Positions 34,848 through 43,696 of a stretch of DNA of 64,000 bases are shown piece after piece. The translations under genes were made by a program, and so were the position numbers. Position 1 is the first letter of the stretch; each line of letters starts with the position of its first letter. The notes below the pieces were generated by a model. The model saw only the letters and a list, made by a program, of their open reading frames with translations. It did no database searches and was not told the DNA's origin. This DNA comes from Pseudomonadota bacterium. GTDB lineage: Bacteria; Pseudomonadota; Alphaproteobacteria; Rhizobiales; Tepidamorphaceae. The DNA lies in assembly GCA_023458595.1 (NCBI GenBank), contig JAEWYT010000079.1, forward strand, positions 1 through 64,000, written 5' to 3'.

Positions 34848-36326
34848 TTACAGGCGTATGACAAACGGACTCACCGGCGCCGCGTTGGATGTCGAAATCC
34901 AAACGCTCTTGGTCTCGGTGAATTCCCGGATGGCCTCGATGCCGTTTTCCCGGCCCAGCCCCGAATGCTTAACGCCGCCGAAAGGAAGCATGAAGCTGAC
35001 GCCGCGATAGGTATTGACCCAGACGGTGCCCGCCTTGATCGCTTTCGACAATCTCAAGGCGCGCGACAGGTCCTTGGTCCAGACGCCTGCGGCCAGTCCG
35101 TAGATTACGTCGTTTGCGATGCGAACAGCATCGGTCTCGTCTTCGAATTCGATAATGGAGAGGACGGGCCCAAAAACCTCTTCCTGTGCGATGCGCATGG
35201 AGTTGGTCACGTTCTGGAAAATGGTCGGCTGGACGAATTGGCCACCCGGAAGTTCCTCTACCGGCTCGCCTCCATAGATGCATTCAGCGCCTTCCGACCG
35301 CGCGATGTCGATATATTTGACGACCTTGGCGAACTGGTCCGGCGTGGTGACCGGCCCTATGTTAGTGTCAGGATCCGCAGGGTTGCCAATTTTAGCGGCA
35401 CGAACCATGTCGAGAAGCTTCGCCACAAACTTTTCCTTGATACTCTGTTGCACAAGGAGGCGGGAGCCGGCGACGCAGGTCTGGCCGGTAGCCGCGAATA
35501 TGCCCGACACCGCGCCGACGACAGCTACGTCGAGATCGCAATCGTCGAAGACGATGTTGGGCGACTTGCCGCCCAGTTCGAGTGAGACGCGCTTCATGGT
35601 CCTCGCGGCGCTCGAGTAGACCTTCGCGCCCGTGGCATCAGAGCCAGTAAATGTTACCTTCGCGACGCCCGGATGCTCGACCAATGTAGCGCCGACATCC
35701 GCACCGAAGCCGGTCACGACGTTGAACACGCCCGCAGGGAAACCGGCTTCCTGCGTCAGGCTCATGAATTCGAGCGTGCTCGCCGAAGCAAATTCGGACG
35801 GCTTCACGACTACAGTGCAGCCGGCTGCAAGCGCCGGGGCGCATTTCGCCGCCACGAAGAGAAGCGGCGAGTTCCAAGCCGTCAGGGCGGCCACCACACC
35901 GACCGGGTTATGGGTCGTGAAGGCAAACGAGTCCGGCTTTTCGAGGGGAATGACGGAACCCTCGATCTTGTCGGCGAGGCCGGCAAAGTACCACCAATAT
36001 TCCGGATGATATTTGAGCTGCGCGATCATCTCAGTCCGCAGCTTGCCATTGTCGGTAACTTCGATGTCGGCGAGCCGGTCCGCATTCTCCAGAACTAGAT
36101 CGCCAAGGCGGCGCATGAGCTTACCGCGGGCCGTCGCATTCATGGTCGACCACGGTCCCTGGCTCAACGCCCGCGAGGCGGCGTCGACGGCCAAGTCCAG
36201 ATCTTCCTTGCTTGCCTTGGGAATGCTTGCCCAAGCCTCGCCGGTATAGGGATTGATCGAATCGAACCACTCGTTCTTGACCGGGTCCACATAATTTCCG
36301 TCGATGAAGAGCTGATACTTTTTCAT
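34848..36326 (-). CDS. NAD(P)-dependent aldehyde dehydrogenase
   Basis: A 492-residue aldehyde dehydrogenase with Glu in LELGGKSPN, Cys in ATGQTCVAGSR and cofactor motif TFTGSDATG; the end GGVKHSGLGRENG is typical. It belongs to the broad betaine/hydroxymuconic-type group, so the substrate cannot be named. The first gene of a leftward pair, it is read from the copy-B promoter at 36531-36596, which is a near duplicate of the CaiB operon promoter. Confidence 0.9.
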   Translation of the reverse strand: MKKYQLFIDGNYVDPVKNEWFDSINPYTGEAWASIPKASKEDLDLAVDAASRALSQGPWSTMNATARGKLMRRLGDLVLENADRLADIEVTDNGKLRTEMIAQLKYHPEYWWYFAGLADKIEGSVIPLEKPDSFAFTTHNPVGVVAALTAWNSPLLFVAAKCAPALAAGCTVVVKPSEFASASTLEFMSLTQEAGFPAGVFNVVTGFGADVGATLVEHPGVAKVTFTGSDATGAKVYSSAARTMKRVSLELGGKSPNIVFDDCDLDVAVVGAVSGIFAATGQTCVAGSRLLVQQSIKEKFVAKLLDMVRAAKIGNPADPDTNIGPVTTPDQFAKVVKYIDIARSEGAECIYGGEPVEELPGGQFVQPTIFQNVTNSMRIAQEEVFGPVLSIIEFEDETDAVRIANDVIYGLAAGVWTKDLSRALRLSKAIKAGTVWVNTYRGVSFMLPFGGVKHSGLGRENGIEAIREFTETKSVWISTSNAAPVSPFVIRL

Positions 36327-36438
36327 GCCTCAATCTGTCTTGGTCGATAGCGGTTGATGTCGACGTCGGTAGACAAACGCCTTGCTTGCGGAGGTGATGG
36401 CAGGCGGGATTTCGTGAGTCCCGTCCGCTGACGGAAGA

Positions 36439-36492
36439 TCATGTCAGGCCACGATCCGACTCGCCGTTGTCTGCGTGTCCGTTCGGGCTCAA
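36439..36492 (-). pseudogene. Relic of the CaiB-fusion start (17 codons)
   Basis: From TTG 36492 the minus strand reads LSPNGHADNGESDRGLT and stops at 36439. The first 13 codons mirror the start of the CaiB fusion (SRNGHADNGESD), including the TTG codon and upstream ribosome site. It ends where copy B diverges, and has no function as a protein. Confidence 0.75.
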
Positions 36493-36530
36493 GTGAACCT
36501 GCCTCCTCATTCGGCGATTGCTGTTCTTGT

Positions 36531-36596
36531 ATTCCGTTTATCGGAATTTCCTCTCATATTATCTGAATATGTATCCACCCCTTTGACGCGTGTCAA
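36531..36596 (-). promoter_or_regulatory. Copy-B leftward promoter with two palindromic operators
   Basis: On the minus strand TTGACA (36596-36591) and TACATA (17-base spacer) form the promoter, with TTGAC-GCGT-GTCAA (36583-36596) over the -35. Downstream, ATTCCG-TTTAT-CGGAAT (36531-36547) is a perfect 6-5-6 palindrome, better than its counterpart in copy A. Likely drives 34848-36326 and 33728-34789. Confidence 0.6.
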
Positions 36597-36728
36597 CTCT
36601 TTGTTACCCGCGTCGGGCGCCTGAGCAGCCGCCCACTTCATCTCATGCTGACTATTTCCCAAGCGGCCGCGCATTCGCGCTCATTGCATTCGGCAACCCA
36701 GATTATTGCCGCTTTGCGGGAAAGTGAC

Positions 36729-36794
36729 TTGACATATTTGAGTTGGGCAAGATAGATTTCAAAAAAAATGGAATATAATTCCGATTAGCAGAAT
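36729..36794 (+). promoter_or_regulatory. Copy-B rightward promoter with GGAAT/ATTCC operators
   Basis: TTGACA (36729-36734), 18 bases, TAGATT (36753-36758), then GGAAT-ATA-ATTCC (36770-36782) and ATTCCG-ATTAG-CAGAAT (36778-36794). The spacing is identical to copy A, but the -10 is weaker (TAGATT against TATATT). Likely drives the TRAP transporter operon. Confidence 0.6.
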
Positions 36795-36826
36795 TCCAAT
36801 AGCTAGTCGGTGGAGGAGGAGCGAAA

Positions 36827-36982
36827 GTGGCATCGGATGGTGCGCGGGAAGGAGCCGTTACATCTCGCGAGACGGAGCGCGTCGGCTGTATCGCGTTCGC
36901 GCGCGTACTCTCCGACTTCGTCAGCAGGAACGACGTCCGCGCCATCGTATTCTCAGCTATCCAAGGGAGGATCAAATCATGA
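36827..36982 (+). pseudogene. Enoyl-CoA hydratase relic, 51-codon open frame coupled to the TRAP gene
   Basis: GTG 36827 with GGAGGAGG upstream opens a frame that matches the first 24 residues of the hydratase at 26363 (SRETERVG block), skips about 17 codons in frame, matches again through LSDFVSRNDVRAIV, then diverges and stops at 36980-36982. The stop overlaps the ATG of the TRAP binding protein (ATGA). As the reading frame stayed open through an in-frame deletion, it may now act as a short leader peptide coupling translation to the TRAP gene. Confidence 0.7.
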
Positions 36983-38112
36983 AACTGCAATGCGTATTGG
37001 CGATGGCCGTTGCCGTGAGCCTTACGACAGCGGCAGCCGGCCAGGAACTGAAGATCGCAAGCGGATGGCCAACTACGCAGGGCGCGCATGGGGCCTACGA
37101 CGCGTTCAAGCCCTATGTAGAAGCCAACAGCGACCTGAAAATCTCAGTGTTCCATAGCGGTTCGCTGCTTGCCTTCAAGGAAATTCCCAGCGGCCTGCGC
37201 GACGGGATCGCCGAAATAGGCTCAATCCTGCCGCCCTTCTACCCGTCTGAATTCCCGGAATCGAACCTACCCGCGAATCTGTCGATGCTTACCAATGTCG
37301 GCAAGCGAGTCCCTGCGCCGGGCGCGGTAATGGCCGGCGCGACCATGGAATACATCTTTGGCAGCGAGGATGCGCTGGAAGGCTATAAGCGGCAGAACGA
37401 GGTCTATCTGGGCTCGCTCTCCAGCGCTCCTTATGACTTGATATGCCGCGACGCGGTGCGTTCGCCGGAGGACATCAAGGGCAAGAAGTTCCGTGTGGGC
37501 CAGGCTAACTTCGGCCGTTTCGTGGAGCATTTCGGCGGCGTGCAGGTCGCGCTCGCGGCGAACGAGATGTACGAGGCGATGTCGCAGGGCGTGGTCGACT
37601 GCGCGGTTCTGGCAGTCAACGACCTGAAGGGCTATCAGATGGCCGCCGTGGCGAAGAATGTCACGCTGGGGGTGCCGGGCGGCGTATTCTCGGGCGCCGA
37701 ACCGCTCAACATCAACCGCAGCGTCTGGCAGGGCCTGACGGTCGACCAGCGGCAAGTGCTGCTCGAAGGCGCCGCGCGAGGCATGGCGGAGGCGACGGCG
37801 CGGCTCTTCGCCGATGCGCGCGACACGGCAGTCGAGTCGCCCTCGCTAGGCGTTACGGTAAGTGAACCCACTCCCGAATTGGTCGTGGCGACCGAGGACT
37901 TCATCAAGGGCGACGTTGCCGTGCTGAAGCAGCAGTTCAGCAGCCAGTTCGGGGTGAAGGACATCGACGCGAAGGTGGCCGAGATCACCCGGCTGATTGA
38001 GAAATGGAAGGGCCTGACCGCCGATTGGGACGGCAAGACCGAGAGCCTAACGAAGCTCTATTGGGACGAGATCTACACAAAGATCGATCCCGCCACCTAC
38101 GGCATGGACTGA
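36979..38112 (+). CDS. TRAP transporter solute-binding protein (DctP family)
   Basis: A 377-residue periplasmic protein with a Sec signal (cut near AAG/QE) and the DctP fold: RSPEDIKGKKFRV (about 161-173), the Arg-containing ligand region, and ALAANEMYEAMSQGVVD. It binds a carboxylate for the two TRAP permeases that follow. GGGAGG at 36965-36970 precedes the ATG, which overlaps the relic frame's stop. Slightly longer than classical DctP; the ligand is unknown. Confidence 0.9.
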   Translation: MKLQCVLAMAVAVSLTTAAAGQELKIASGWPTTQGAHGAYDAFKPYVEANSDLKISVFHSGSLLAFKEIPSGLRDGIAEIGSILPPFYPSEFPESNLPANLSMLTNVGKRVPAPGAVMAGATMEYIFGSEDALEGYKRQNEVYLGSLSSAPYDLICRDAVRSPEDIKGKKFRVGQANFGRFVEHFGGVQVALAANEMYEAMSQGVVDCAVLAVNDLKGYQMAAVAKNVTLGVPGGVFSGAEPLNINRSVWQGLTVDQRQVLLEGAARGMAEATARLFADARDTAVESPSLGVTVSEPTPELVVATEDFIKGDVAVLKQQFSSQFGVKDIDAKVAEITRLIEKWKGLTADWDGKTESLTKLYWDEIYTKIDPATYGMD

Positions 38113-38238
38113 CGGGCGTTGTGCCACCACGCGGGTCGGGACAGGCTCCAGCCCTCTCCCGATCCGCTTCCGGTTATACGGACTTGTCGCGCGACTGATC
38201 GCGCGGCACTAGCAACTCCGAAATTTCAGGCCTAGTCC

Positions 38239-38793
38239 ATGTTCTACGGAATCGGACGTCTCCTTTCCCGGGCGATCGACATCGTGTCGCTGGTCGCTGG
38301 TGCATTGATCACGTTGATGATGGTGCAGGTCACCGTGGACGTCGTAGCGCGCTATGTCTTCGGGCGTCCTCTGCCCGCCACGACGGTCTTCATCTCGGAA
38401 TACTACATGCTGTTCGTGGTGTTCCTGGCGCAGGCGCTGCCCGAGCGCACCAACAACCATATCTCAGTCGAGATCGTGACCGAGCGGCTTGCCCCGCGCG
38501 TCCAGTATCACCTTGCGAGTTGGGTGCATCTGCTGGGCGCCCTCGTCTATGCAGCGATAGCAGGCGCCTCCTGGACCGAGGCCATGATGAAGTTCCAATC
38601 CGGCGCGTCGGTCATCGAAAGCGGCATAACGGTGCCGATATGGCCGGGCTATTTCCCTGTGCCCATCGGCTGCGGACTGATGGCATTGGTCCTCTTTTAC
38701 CGTTTCATCGTCTACGTCACCGGCTGGAAGAGCGGACTCGGGGAAACCCCGGTTCCCGGCGCGGCCCAAGCCGTCGAAGGAACTTCCAAATGA
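38239..38793 (+). CDS. TRAP transporter small permease (DctQ family)
   Basis: A 184-residue protein with four membrane segments and typical DctQ features (VTVDVVARYVFGRPLPATT, EYYMLFVVFLAQALPERTN). It links the binding protein and large permease. Its stop overlaps the DctM start (ATGA). A 126-base gap to dctP contains no obvious terminator. Confidence 0.9.
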   Translation: MFYGIGRLLSRAIDIVSLVAGALITLMMVQVTVDVVARYVFGRPLPATTVFISEYYMLFVVFLAQALPERTNNHISVEIVTERLAPRVQYHLASWVHLLGALVYAAIAGASWTEAMMKFQSGASVIESGITVPIWPGYFPVPIGCGLMALVLFYRFIVYVTGWKSGLGETPVPGAAQAVEGTSK

Positions 38794-40100
38794 CTTCGAT
38801 CCAGGTCGGCATGACGGGTCTTTGCGCCCTAATCATCCTCATCGCACTACGCGTACCCATCGGCATCTCACTGATCTGCACCTCGTTCCTCGGTCTCTGG
38901 GCGCTGCTGGGCGAGCACGCCGCATGGGGCATCATGCGGGCGGTCCCCTACAATTTCGCGGCAAGCTGGACGCTGAGCTCCGTGCCCATGTTCCTGCTGA
39001 TGGGCTATCTCTGCTTCCATGCCGGCCTGACGAGGGGACTGTTCGAGGCCTCCCGCGCCTGGCTCTCGCGCCTGCCGGGGGGCACCGCCGTCGCCTCGGT
39101 CTTCGGCGCAGCAGGCTTTGCCGCGGTCACCGGATCGTCGGTGGCCTGCGCGGCGGCCATGGGCCGTATTGCCGTGCCCGAAATGCTGCGCCAGCGCTAC
39201 GATCCGGGGCTCGCGACCGCCTCTCTGGCCGCCGCTGGAACGCTCGGAGCGCTAATCCCGCCCTCTATCCTGCTCATTATCTACGGCATTATGACCCAGG
39301 TGCCGATCGGCACCCTTTTCATGGGTGGGCTCGCGCTCGGTTTGCTGAGCCTTGCCTCGTACATCGCCATCATCGTCATCCGGGTGAAGCTCGACCCCGA
39401 ACTGGCACCCATGGATGGGACGCGGTTCACCTGGGAGGAAAAGTTCAGCGCGCTGAAGGGGGCGGCGCCCATCGTGATCATCATGATCGGCGTGATGGGA
39501 GGGCTGTTCCTCGGCCTCTATACCGCGACCGAGGCCGGAGCGGCCGGCGCCTTCCTGTCCTTCCTTCTGGCCGCGCAGCGGCGTACGTTGACATGGGATG
39601 CGTTCAAGAGAACCCTCTTCGATACCGTCGTCACCTCCACCAGCATCTTCATCATCGCGATCGGGGCGAGTATGCTTGCCCGCTTTATCGCGCTGAGCGG
39701 CGTCGGCGCCTATCTCGGCGACCTGATGACTGCAGCCCAACTCGAACCGATGGTGGCAATCCTTCTGATCGTCGGCCTCTATCTTGTTCTGGGCATGTTT
39801 CTGGAACCCATCGGCGGCATGCTGGTGACGCTGCCGATCGTACTGCCCATCGTACAGAGCGCGGGATATGATCTTCTGTGGTTCGGCATCCTGCTGGCGA
39901 AGGTGCTGGAAGTCGGAATGCTGACGCCGCCCATCGGCCTCAATATCTTCGTCATCAAGGGGATCGTCGGCGACGAGATCAGCCTGTCCACCATCTTCAG
40001 GGGCGTGACGTGGTTCATCGTGGCCGATCTCGTCGTGGTCGCGCTCTCGCTGACCTTCCCCGACATCATCCTGTATCTGCCCTCGATCCTGAAGAACTGA
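38790..40100 (+). CDS. TRAP transporter large permease (DctM family)
   Basis: A 436-residue protein of about 12 membrane segments with DctM landmarks FAAVTGSSVACAAAMGRIAV, LAAAGTLGALIPPSI and EVGMLTPPIGLN. ATG 38790 is fixed by the 4-base overlap with DctQ; the longer frame from 38520 is a shadow of that gene. It forms the Na+-driven channel of this transporter. Confidence 0.92.
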   Translation: MTSIQVGMTGLCALIILIALRVPIGISLICTSFLGLWALLGEHAAWGIMRAVPYNFAASWTLSSVPMFLLMGYLCFHAGLTRGLFEASRAWLSRLPGGTAVASVFGAAGFAAVTGSSVACAAAMGRIAVPEMLRQRYDPGLATASLAAAGTLGALIPPSILLIIYGIMTQVPIGTLFMGGLALGLLSLASYIAIIVIRVKLDPELAPMDGTRFTWEEKFSALKGAAPIVIIMIGVMGGLFLGLYTATEAGAAGAFLSFLLAAQRRTLTWDAFKRTLFDTVVTSTSIFIIAIGASMLARFIALSGVGAYLGDLMTAAQLEPMVAILLIVGLYLVLGMFLEPIGGMLVTLPIVLPIVQSAGYDLLWFGILLAKVLEVGMLTPPIGLNIFVIKGIVGDEISLSTIFRGVTWFIVADLVVVALSLTFPDIILYLPSILKN

Positions 40101-40156
40101 CTACGCACGGATGAAGTTAACGGTGCGACGCGGCCCATATTGATAGGAATCCCATT

Positions 40157-41497
40157 ATGGACAGGCTGACCAAAGAGCTTACGAGCCAAGCCCTACGAAC
40201 CGCGCGCGCCCGATTGTCTGGGGACGCCATGCGCGCGGCGCAAACACGAGTGCTGGACACCATCGCCTGCGCTTTCGCCGCCTATGACAATGAGCTTTGC
40301 GGTCGCATGCGCCGTATTCTTGCCTCTCCTTCCATCACGCACGGCGCGCGCATCTGGGGGGCGGGCAGTCGCATCACAGTGGAAGATGCAGCACTGGTAA
40401 ACGGGACCATGGCCCGCTACCTCGATCTCAACGACACCATCCTGGGTCGAACGTCAGGGCATCCGAGCGACACAATTCCCGCGCTCCTGGCGCTCGCCGA
40501 AGAACAGGGCGCATCTGGCGAAGCGCTGCTTCGTGCGATCGTTATCTCTTACGATCTCTATTGCGGCCTGTGCGATGGCGTCGCACTAGCGGAAAAAGGG
40601 GTCGACCAAGTCATCGCAGCGGCGCTGGGCGCCGCTGGCGGATCAGCCTGCCTGCTCGGGCTCGACGAGGCACGGACGGAGCATGCTCTCGCGCTGGCTG
40701 TCGCCGCAAATGTGGGCTTGTTCAATGTACGAATGGGCAGCCTATCCGAATGGAAGGCCTGTGCTGGGCCGAATGCCGCCCGCAACGGTGTCTTCGCCGC
40801 CCGGCTGGCGTCGGAAGGCGTGACGGGCCCATCTGGCGTGTTCGAGGGTACCGGCGGTCTCGAATCGGTGGTCGGCAGGATCGTTTGGCCTGAAGATGGC
40901 GGGCACTTTATCCTGAAGACCCACATCAAGCGCCATCCGGTCTGCTACCACGGCCAAGCAGCGGTCGACGCCGCGCTCGACTTGCACGGCCGCATAGCCA
41001 ATGCCGATGTCGCAAAGGTTCGCATCGAGGTGAACAGGATGGCGTTCGAGGTCATGGGACGCGAGTCCAGCCGATGGGATCCGCAGACTCGTGAGACTGC
41101 TGACCATTCCCTCCCCTACGTTGTGGCCATCTCCTTGCTCTTGGGTAAGATTTCCGCAGCCGATTTCACGGATGACGCCTTGGCGTGCCCAAGAACTCGT
41201 GCCTTACTCCCGAAGATCGAAGTCGCCGAACTTCCTGCATTCACGTATGGCGACGCCAATACGTCGCCTGCAAGGATTACGATCACGCTCGCCGCGGGTG
41301 GGGATGTGAGTGCGGAAACGATTTATCCGATCGGCCATAGCAACAATCCGATCTCGCGCGACGACGTCGAGAAAAAGTTCAGTACGCTCTGGCCACGAGA
41401 GCGCTCGATCGGACAAGCTAAATCAATCGTGACCGAGGTCGCACGCCTGCAAGAGGCGGCGAGCGTTATACCGTTGATCGACGAGTTGTGTAGATAG
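40157..41497 (+). CDS. MmgE/PrpD family protein
   Basis: A 446-residue MmgE/PrpD protein: LDLNDT (about 90-95), GHPSDTIPALLALAEEQ, AYHGQ-like CYHGQAAVDAAL and RETADHSLPYVVA. The family includes 2-methylcitrate dehydratase, cis-aconitate decarboxylase and relatives that act on tricarboxylates or similar acids. It follows the TRAP genes by 56 bases and may act on the imported acid. No other methylcitrate-cycle genes are nearby, so a PrpD role is not supported. Confidence 0.88.
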   Translation: MDRLTKELTSQALRTARARLSGDAMRAAQTRVLDTIACAFAAYDNELCGRMRRILASPSITHGARIWGAGSRITVEDAALVNGTMARYLDLNDTILGRTSGHPSDTIPALLALAEEQGASGEALLRAIVISYDLYCGLCDGVALAEKGVDQVIAAALGAAGGSACLLGLDEARTEHALALAVAANVGLFNVRMGSLSEWKACAGPNAARNGVFAARLASEGVTGPSGVFEGTGGLESVVGRIVWPEDGGHFILKTHIKRHPVCYHGQAAVDAALDLHGRIANADVAKVRIEVNRMAFEVMGRESSRWDPQTRETADHSLPYVVAISLLLGKISAADFTDDALACPRTRALLPKIEVAELPAFTYGDANTSPARITITLAAGGDVSAETIYPIGHSNNPISRDDVEKKFSTLWPRERSIGQAKSIVTEVARLQEAASVIPLIDELCR

Positions 41498-41960
41498 TCC
41501 GGTTGCGTTGCAAAATTTCTTTTTGTAGCCGCGGTGAGGCCGGTCACATGACGGATTTCACGCGGCGATTTTGTCGCCTTATGTCGGCGAGGATCGCCCC
41601 TCCTCCGCGCGGCGATGTCATTGAACGGAACCCATTTCTGCCCGCAGTTCGCGTCGTCGGGATCGCTTACGAGCAGATCCCTCCGCCCCCCGATTCGTCT
41701 TGCAGGGCGACATCACGGTTCCGTCTCACCATCGGGATGACAATCGAGACCACCGTAGCAACGGTCGTCGCAACGCGAACCGGCGCTGATCGGCTGTTCG
41801 ATGAAGACCATCGGATCTCCTCGCGACAGTTGCATCGCGCCGCAAGTACTCCTCCATCAGGAGAACCAAGCACCAGACCCAGGATTAGGATGCGTACTCA
41901 TAAACGGGATTCCGATTGAAGGTTTGTCGTGATTCAGTGTCTCCGTCGAAGGAGGTATGA
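41498..41960. other. Intergenic stretch with insertion-sequence debris
   Basis: No gene recognised. A 138-codon open frame at 41503-41919 has no family motif and an unusual composition. The segment GGATGCGTACTCATAAA near 41888 may be the outer end of the IS5-type fragment that follows, as GGAGG and a transposase start lie about 60 bases beyond. Confidence 0.4.
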
Positions 41961-42077
41961 ATGGCACGTTTTGACCTGACGGACTTCGAGTTTGAACCGA
42001 TCCGCCCATTGTTGCCCGACAAGCCGCACGGCGTAGCGCGGGTCGATGCCCGTCGGGTCCTCAACGGCATCTTCTAG
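41961..42077 (+). pseudogene. IS5-family transposase, N-terminal 38 codons
   Basis: MARFDLTDFEFEPIRPLLP followed by KPHGVARVDARRVLNGIF is the standard opening of IS5-group transposases (DUF4096 domain). The frame stops after LNGIF where WVLRSG would normally follow, so only the first eighth remains. GGAGG precedes the ATG. It lies between the PrpD gene and the ketone carboxylase block. Confidence 0.75.
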
Positions 42078-42156
42078 AACCTAAGCATTCGATAGAGCAC
42101 CGCGCACTCGATCGTCCGGAATGGTTGCCGCGTCGCGCGTGGCCAATTCACGCTCG

Positions 42157-43686
42157 TCAATCGTCGAACTGCAATCTCATGGCCCGCAGCTCCCGTTTGA
42201 GTGTCTTGCCATAACTGTTCTTGGGCAGCGAGTGAACAAATCGGTAGCGCTTCGGCCGTTTGAAGCGCGCAATCCTTACAAGACACAGTCTGTCTAGATC
42301 AGCAGGGTCGACAGTGACGCCCTCAGCGGTAACGATTACCGCCGCAACTGCCTCGCCCCACTCCGGATCGGGCTCGCCAATCACCGAGACCTCGGCCACG
42401 CCCGGATGGGTCAACAGCACCTCCTCGATCTCCCGCGGATAAACATTCGAACCGCCAGAAATGATCAGGTCCTTGCTGCGATCTCGCAACGTCAGCAGGC
42501 CACGGTCGTCGAAACTTCCGACATCGCCAGTTGCAAGCCAGCCGTCGCGCACCGTTTCGGCGGTCGCTGCCTCATTGCGCCAATAGCCTGCCATCACGAT
42601 GTCTCCGGCAACCATCACCTCCCCGACGCTACCGGGCGGCAGTGAACGCCCGGCTTCGTCGGCAACCTTCACCTCGACCCCGGTGCGCGGAAAACCGGCC
42701 GAGGCCAGGATCGTTTCGTCGGCACCGGCATATATCGCCGCCGGCAGCGCGGTGATCGTCATCGGCGCCTCGCCCTGGCCGTAGATCTGGGCGAGCTTCG
42801 GCCCGAGGACATCGAGCGCGCGTCTCAAGTCCTCCACATACATCGGCGCCCCGCCGTAGACGATCGTGCCGAGACCACCAGCGGCCTGTTCATCGAGGCC
42901 ATCCGCGCGCACCAGCCGATTGATCATGGTGGGCGCGGCGAAGAAGCCGACTCCCCGGCGGCTCCGGAGGATCTCGATAATCTCCGCAGCATCGAAGCCG
43001 CCCGTCTCGGGCACCATGTTGCAGGCCCCCGCGGCGACGTGGACAAGGCCGACCATGCCCGAGCCATGCGACATCGGTGCCGCATGCAGCACGATATCGC
43101 TCGCCTCGACAGGCGCGACGTCGCAAATGTGCGAATAGATCATCACCGTCAGGTTGCGATGGGTCAGCATCGCCCCTTTCGGCCTGCCCGTAGTGCCAGA
43201 AGTATAGAAGATCCACGCAAGATCCTCGGGCGCGCGGCGGACCGGGTCCGCAAGCGCTGTGTCAGAAGCGGCCATCCGATCATAATCGGCCGACGGGGCG
43301 ATGATCGTCACGGCAAGGCCGGGCACCTCGCTTTGCAGCGAAGCCGCGGTTTCGGCGAGATCCGGCGTCGAAAAGACGAGTCGCGCCTCGCTGTCGGCGA
43401 CGGCATGCGCGAACTCGTCACGGTGGAGTTTGGCGTTGAGCGGGACCGCGACACCGCCCGCCCACCAGATGGCGAACAGCACCTCCAGGAATTCCGGCCG
43501 GTTCGACATCGTCATCGCAACACGATCGCCGGGCCCAACACCAAATCTCTCCCGCATCTCCCCGGCGAGAGAGGCGGCGCGTTTGGCCAGCGTGCGGTGG
43601 CTCGCGAACGGCGAAAGCCCCAGCGACACCGCCGTTGCTTCCGGCCTCAGCAGCGCGTTTCGCAAAACGAGTGTGGCAAGGTTCAT
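42157..43686 (-). CDS. Acyl-CoA ligase, Bal-like (beta-keto acid activating)
   Basis: A 509-residue ANL-superfamily ligase with FYTSGTTGRPKGAMLTH (about 165-181), IYGQGEAPM, GDVGSFDDRGLL and the catalytic Lys near the end in NSYGKTLKREL. It is the last gene of the carboxylase operon, 10 bases after the Apc5-like gene. In Aromatoleum the gene in this place is bal, benzoylacetate-CoA ligase, which activates the product of acetophenone carboxylase. By position the enzyme here should activate the beta-keto acid made by this carboxylase. The short, pared-down N-terminus is normal for the group. Confidence 0.8.
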   Translation of the reverse strand: MNLATLVLRNALLRPEATAVSLGLSPFASHRTLAKRAASLAGEMRERFGVGPGDRVAMTMSNRPEFLEVLFAIWWAGGVAVPLNAKLHRDEFAHAVADSEARLVFSTPDLAETAASLQSEVPGLAVTIIAPSADYDRMAASDTALADPVRRAPEDLAWIFYTSGTTGRPKGAMLTHRNLTVMIYSHICDVAPVEASDIVLHAAPMSHGSGMVGLVHVAAGACNMVPETGGFDAAEIIEILRSRRGVGFFAAPTMINRLVRADGLDEQAAGGLGTIVYGGAPMYVEDLRRALDVLGPKLAQIYGQGEAPMTITALPAAIYAGADETILASAGFPRTGVEVKVADEAGRSLPPGSVGEVMVAGDIVMAGYWRNEAATAETVRDGWLATGDVGSFDDRGLLTLRDRSKDLIISGGSNVYPREIEEVLLTHPGVAEVSVIGEPDPEWGEAVAAVIVTAEGVTVDPADLDRLCLVRIARFKRPKRYRFVHSLPKNSYGKTLKRELRAMRLQFDD

Positions 43687-43696
43687 GACACCAGGC

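Larger units (their letters stand above)
36439..36951. repeat. Copy B: rearranged duplicate of the 25-26.5 kb promoter region
   Basis: 36451-36652 matches 25030-25230, and 36655-36951 matches 26190-26540, in the same order and orientation, but the 950 bases with the SDR gene in copy A are absent. Copy B thus carries relics of the first codons of both the CaiB fusion and the enoyl-CoA hydratase, and now drives the aldehyde dehydrogenase pair (left) and the TRAP operon (right). Confidence 0.85.

Noticed and set aside
41503..41919. A 138-codon open frame
   Set aside because: No family motif and no ribosome site; it lies in a stretch of insertion-sequence debris.
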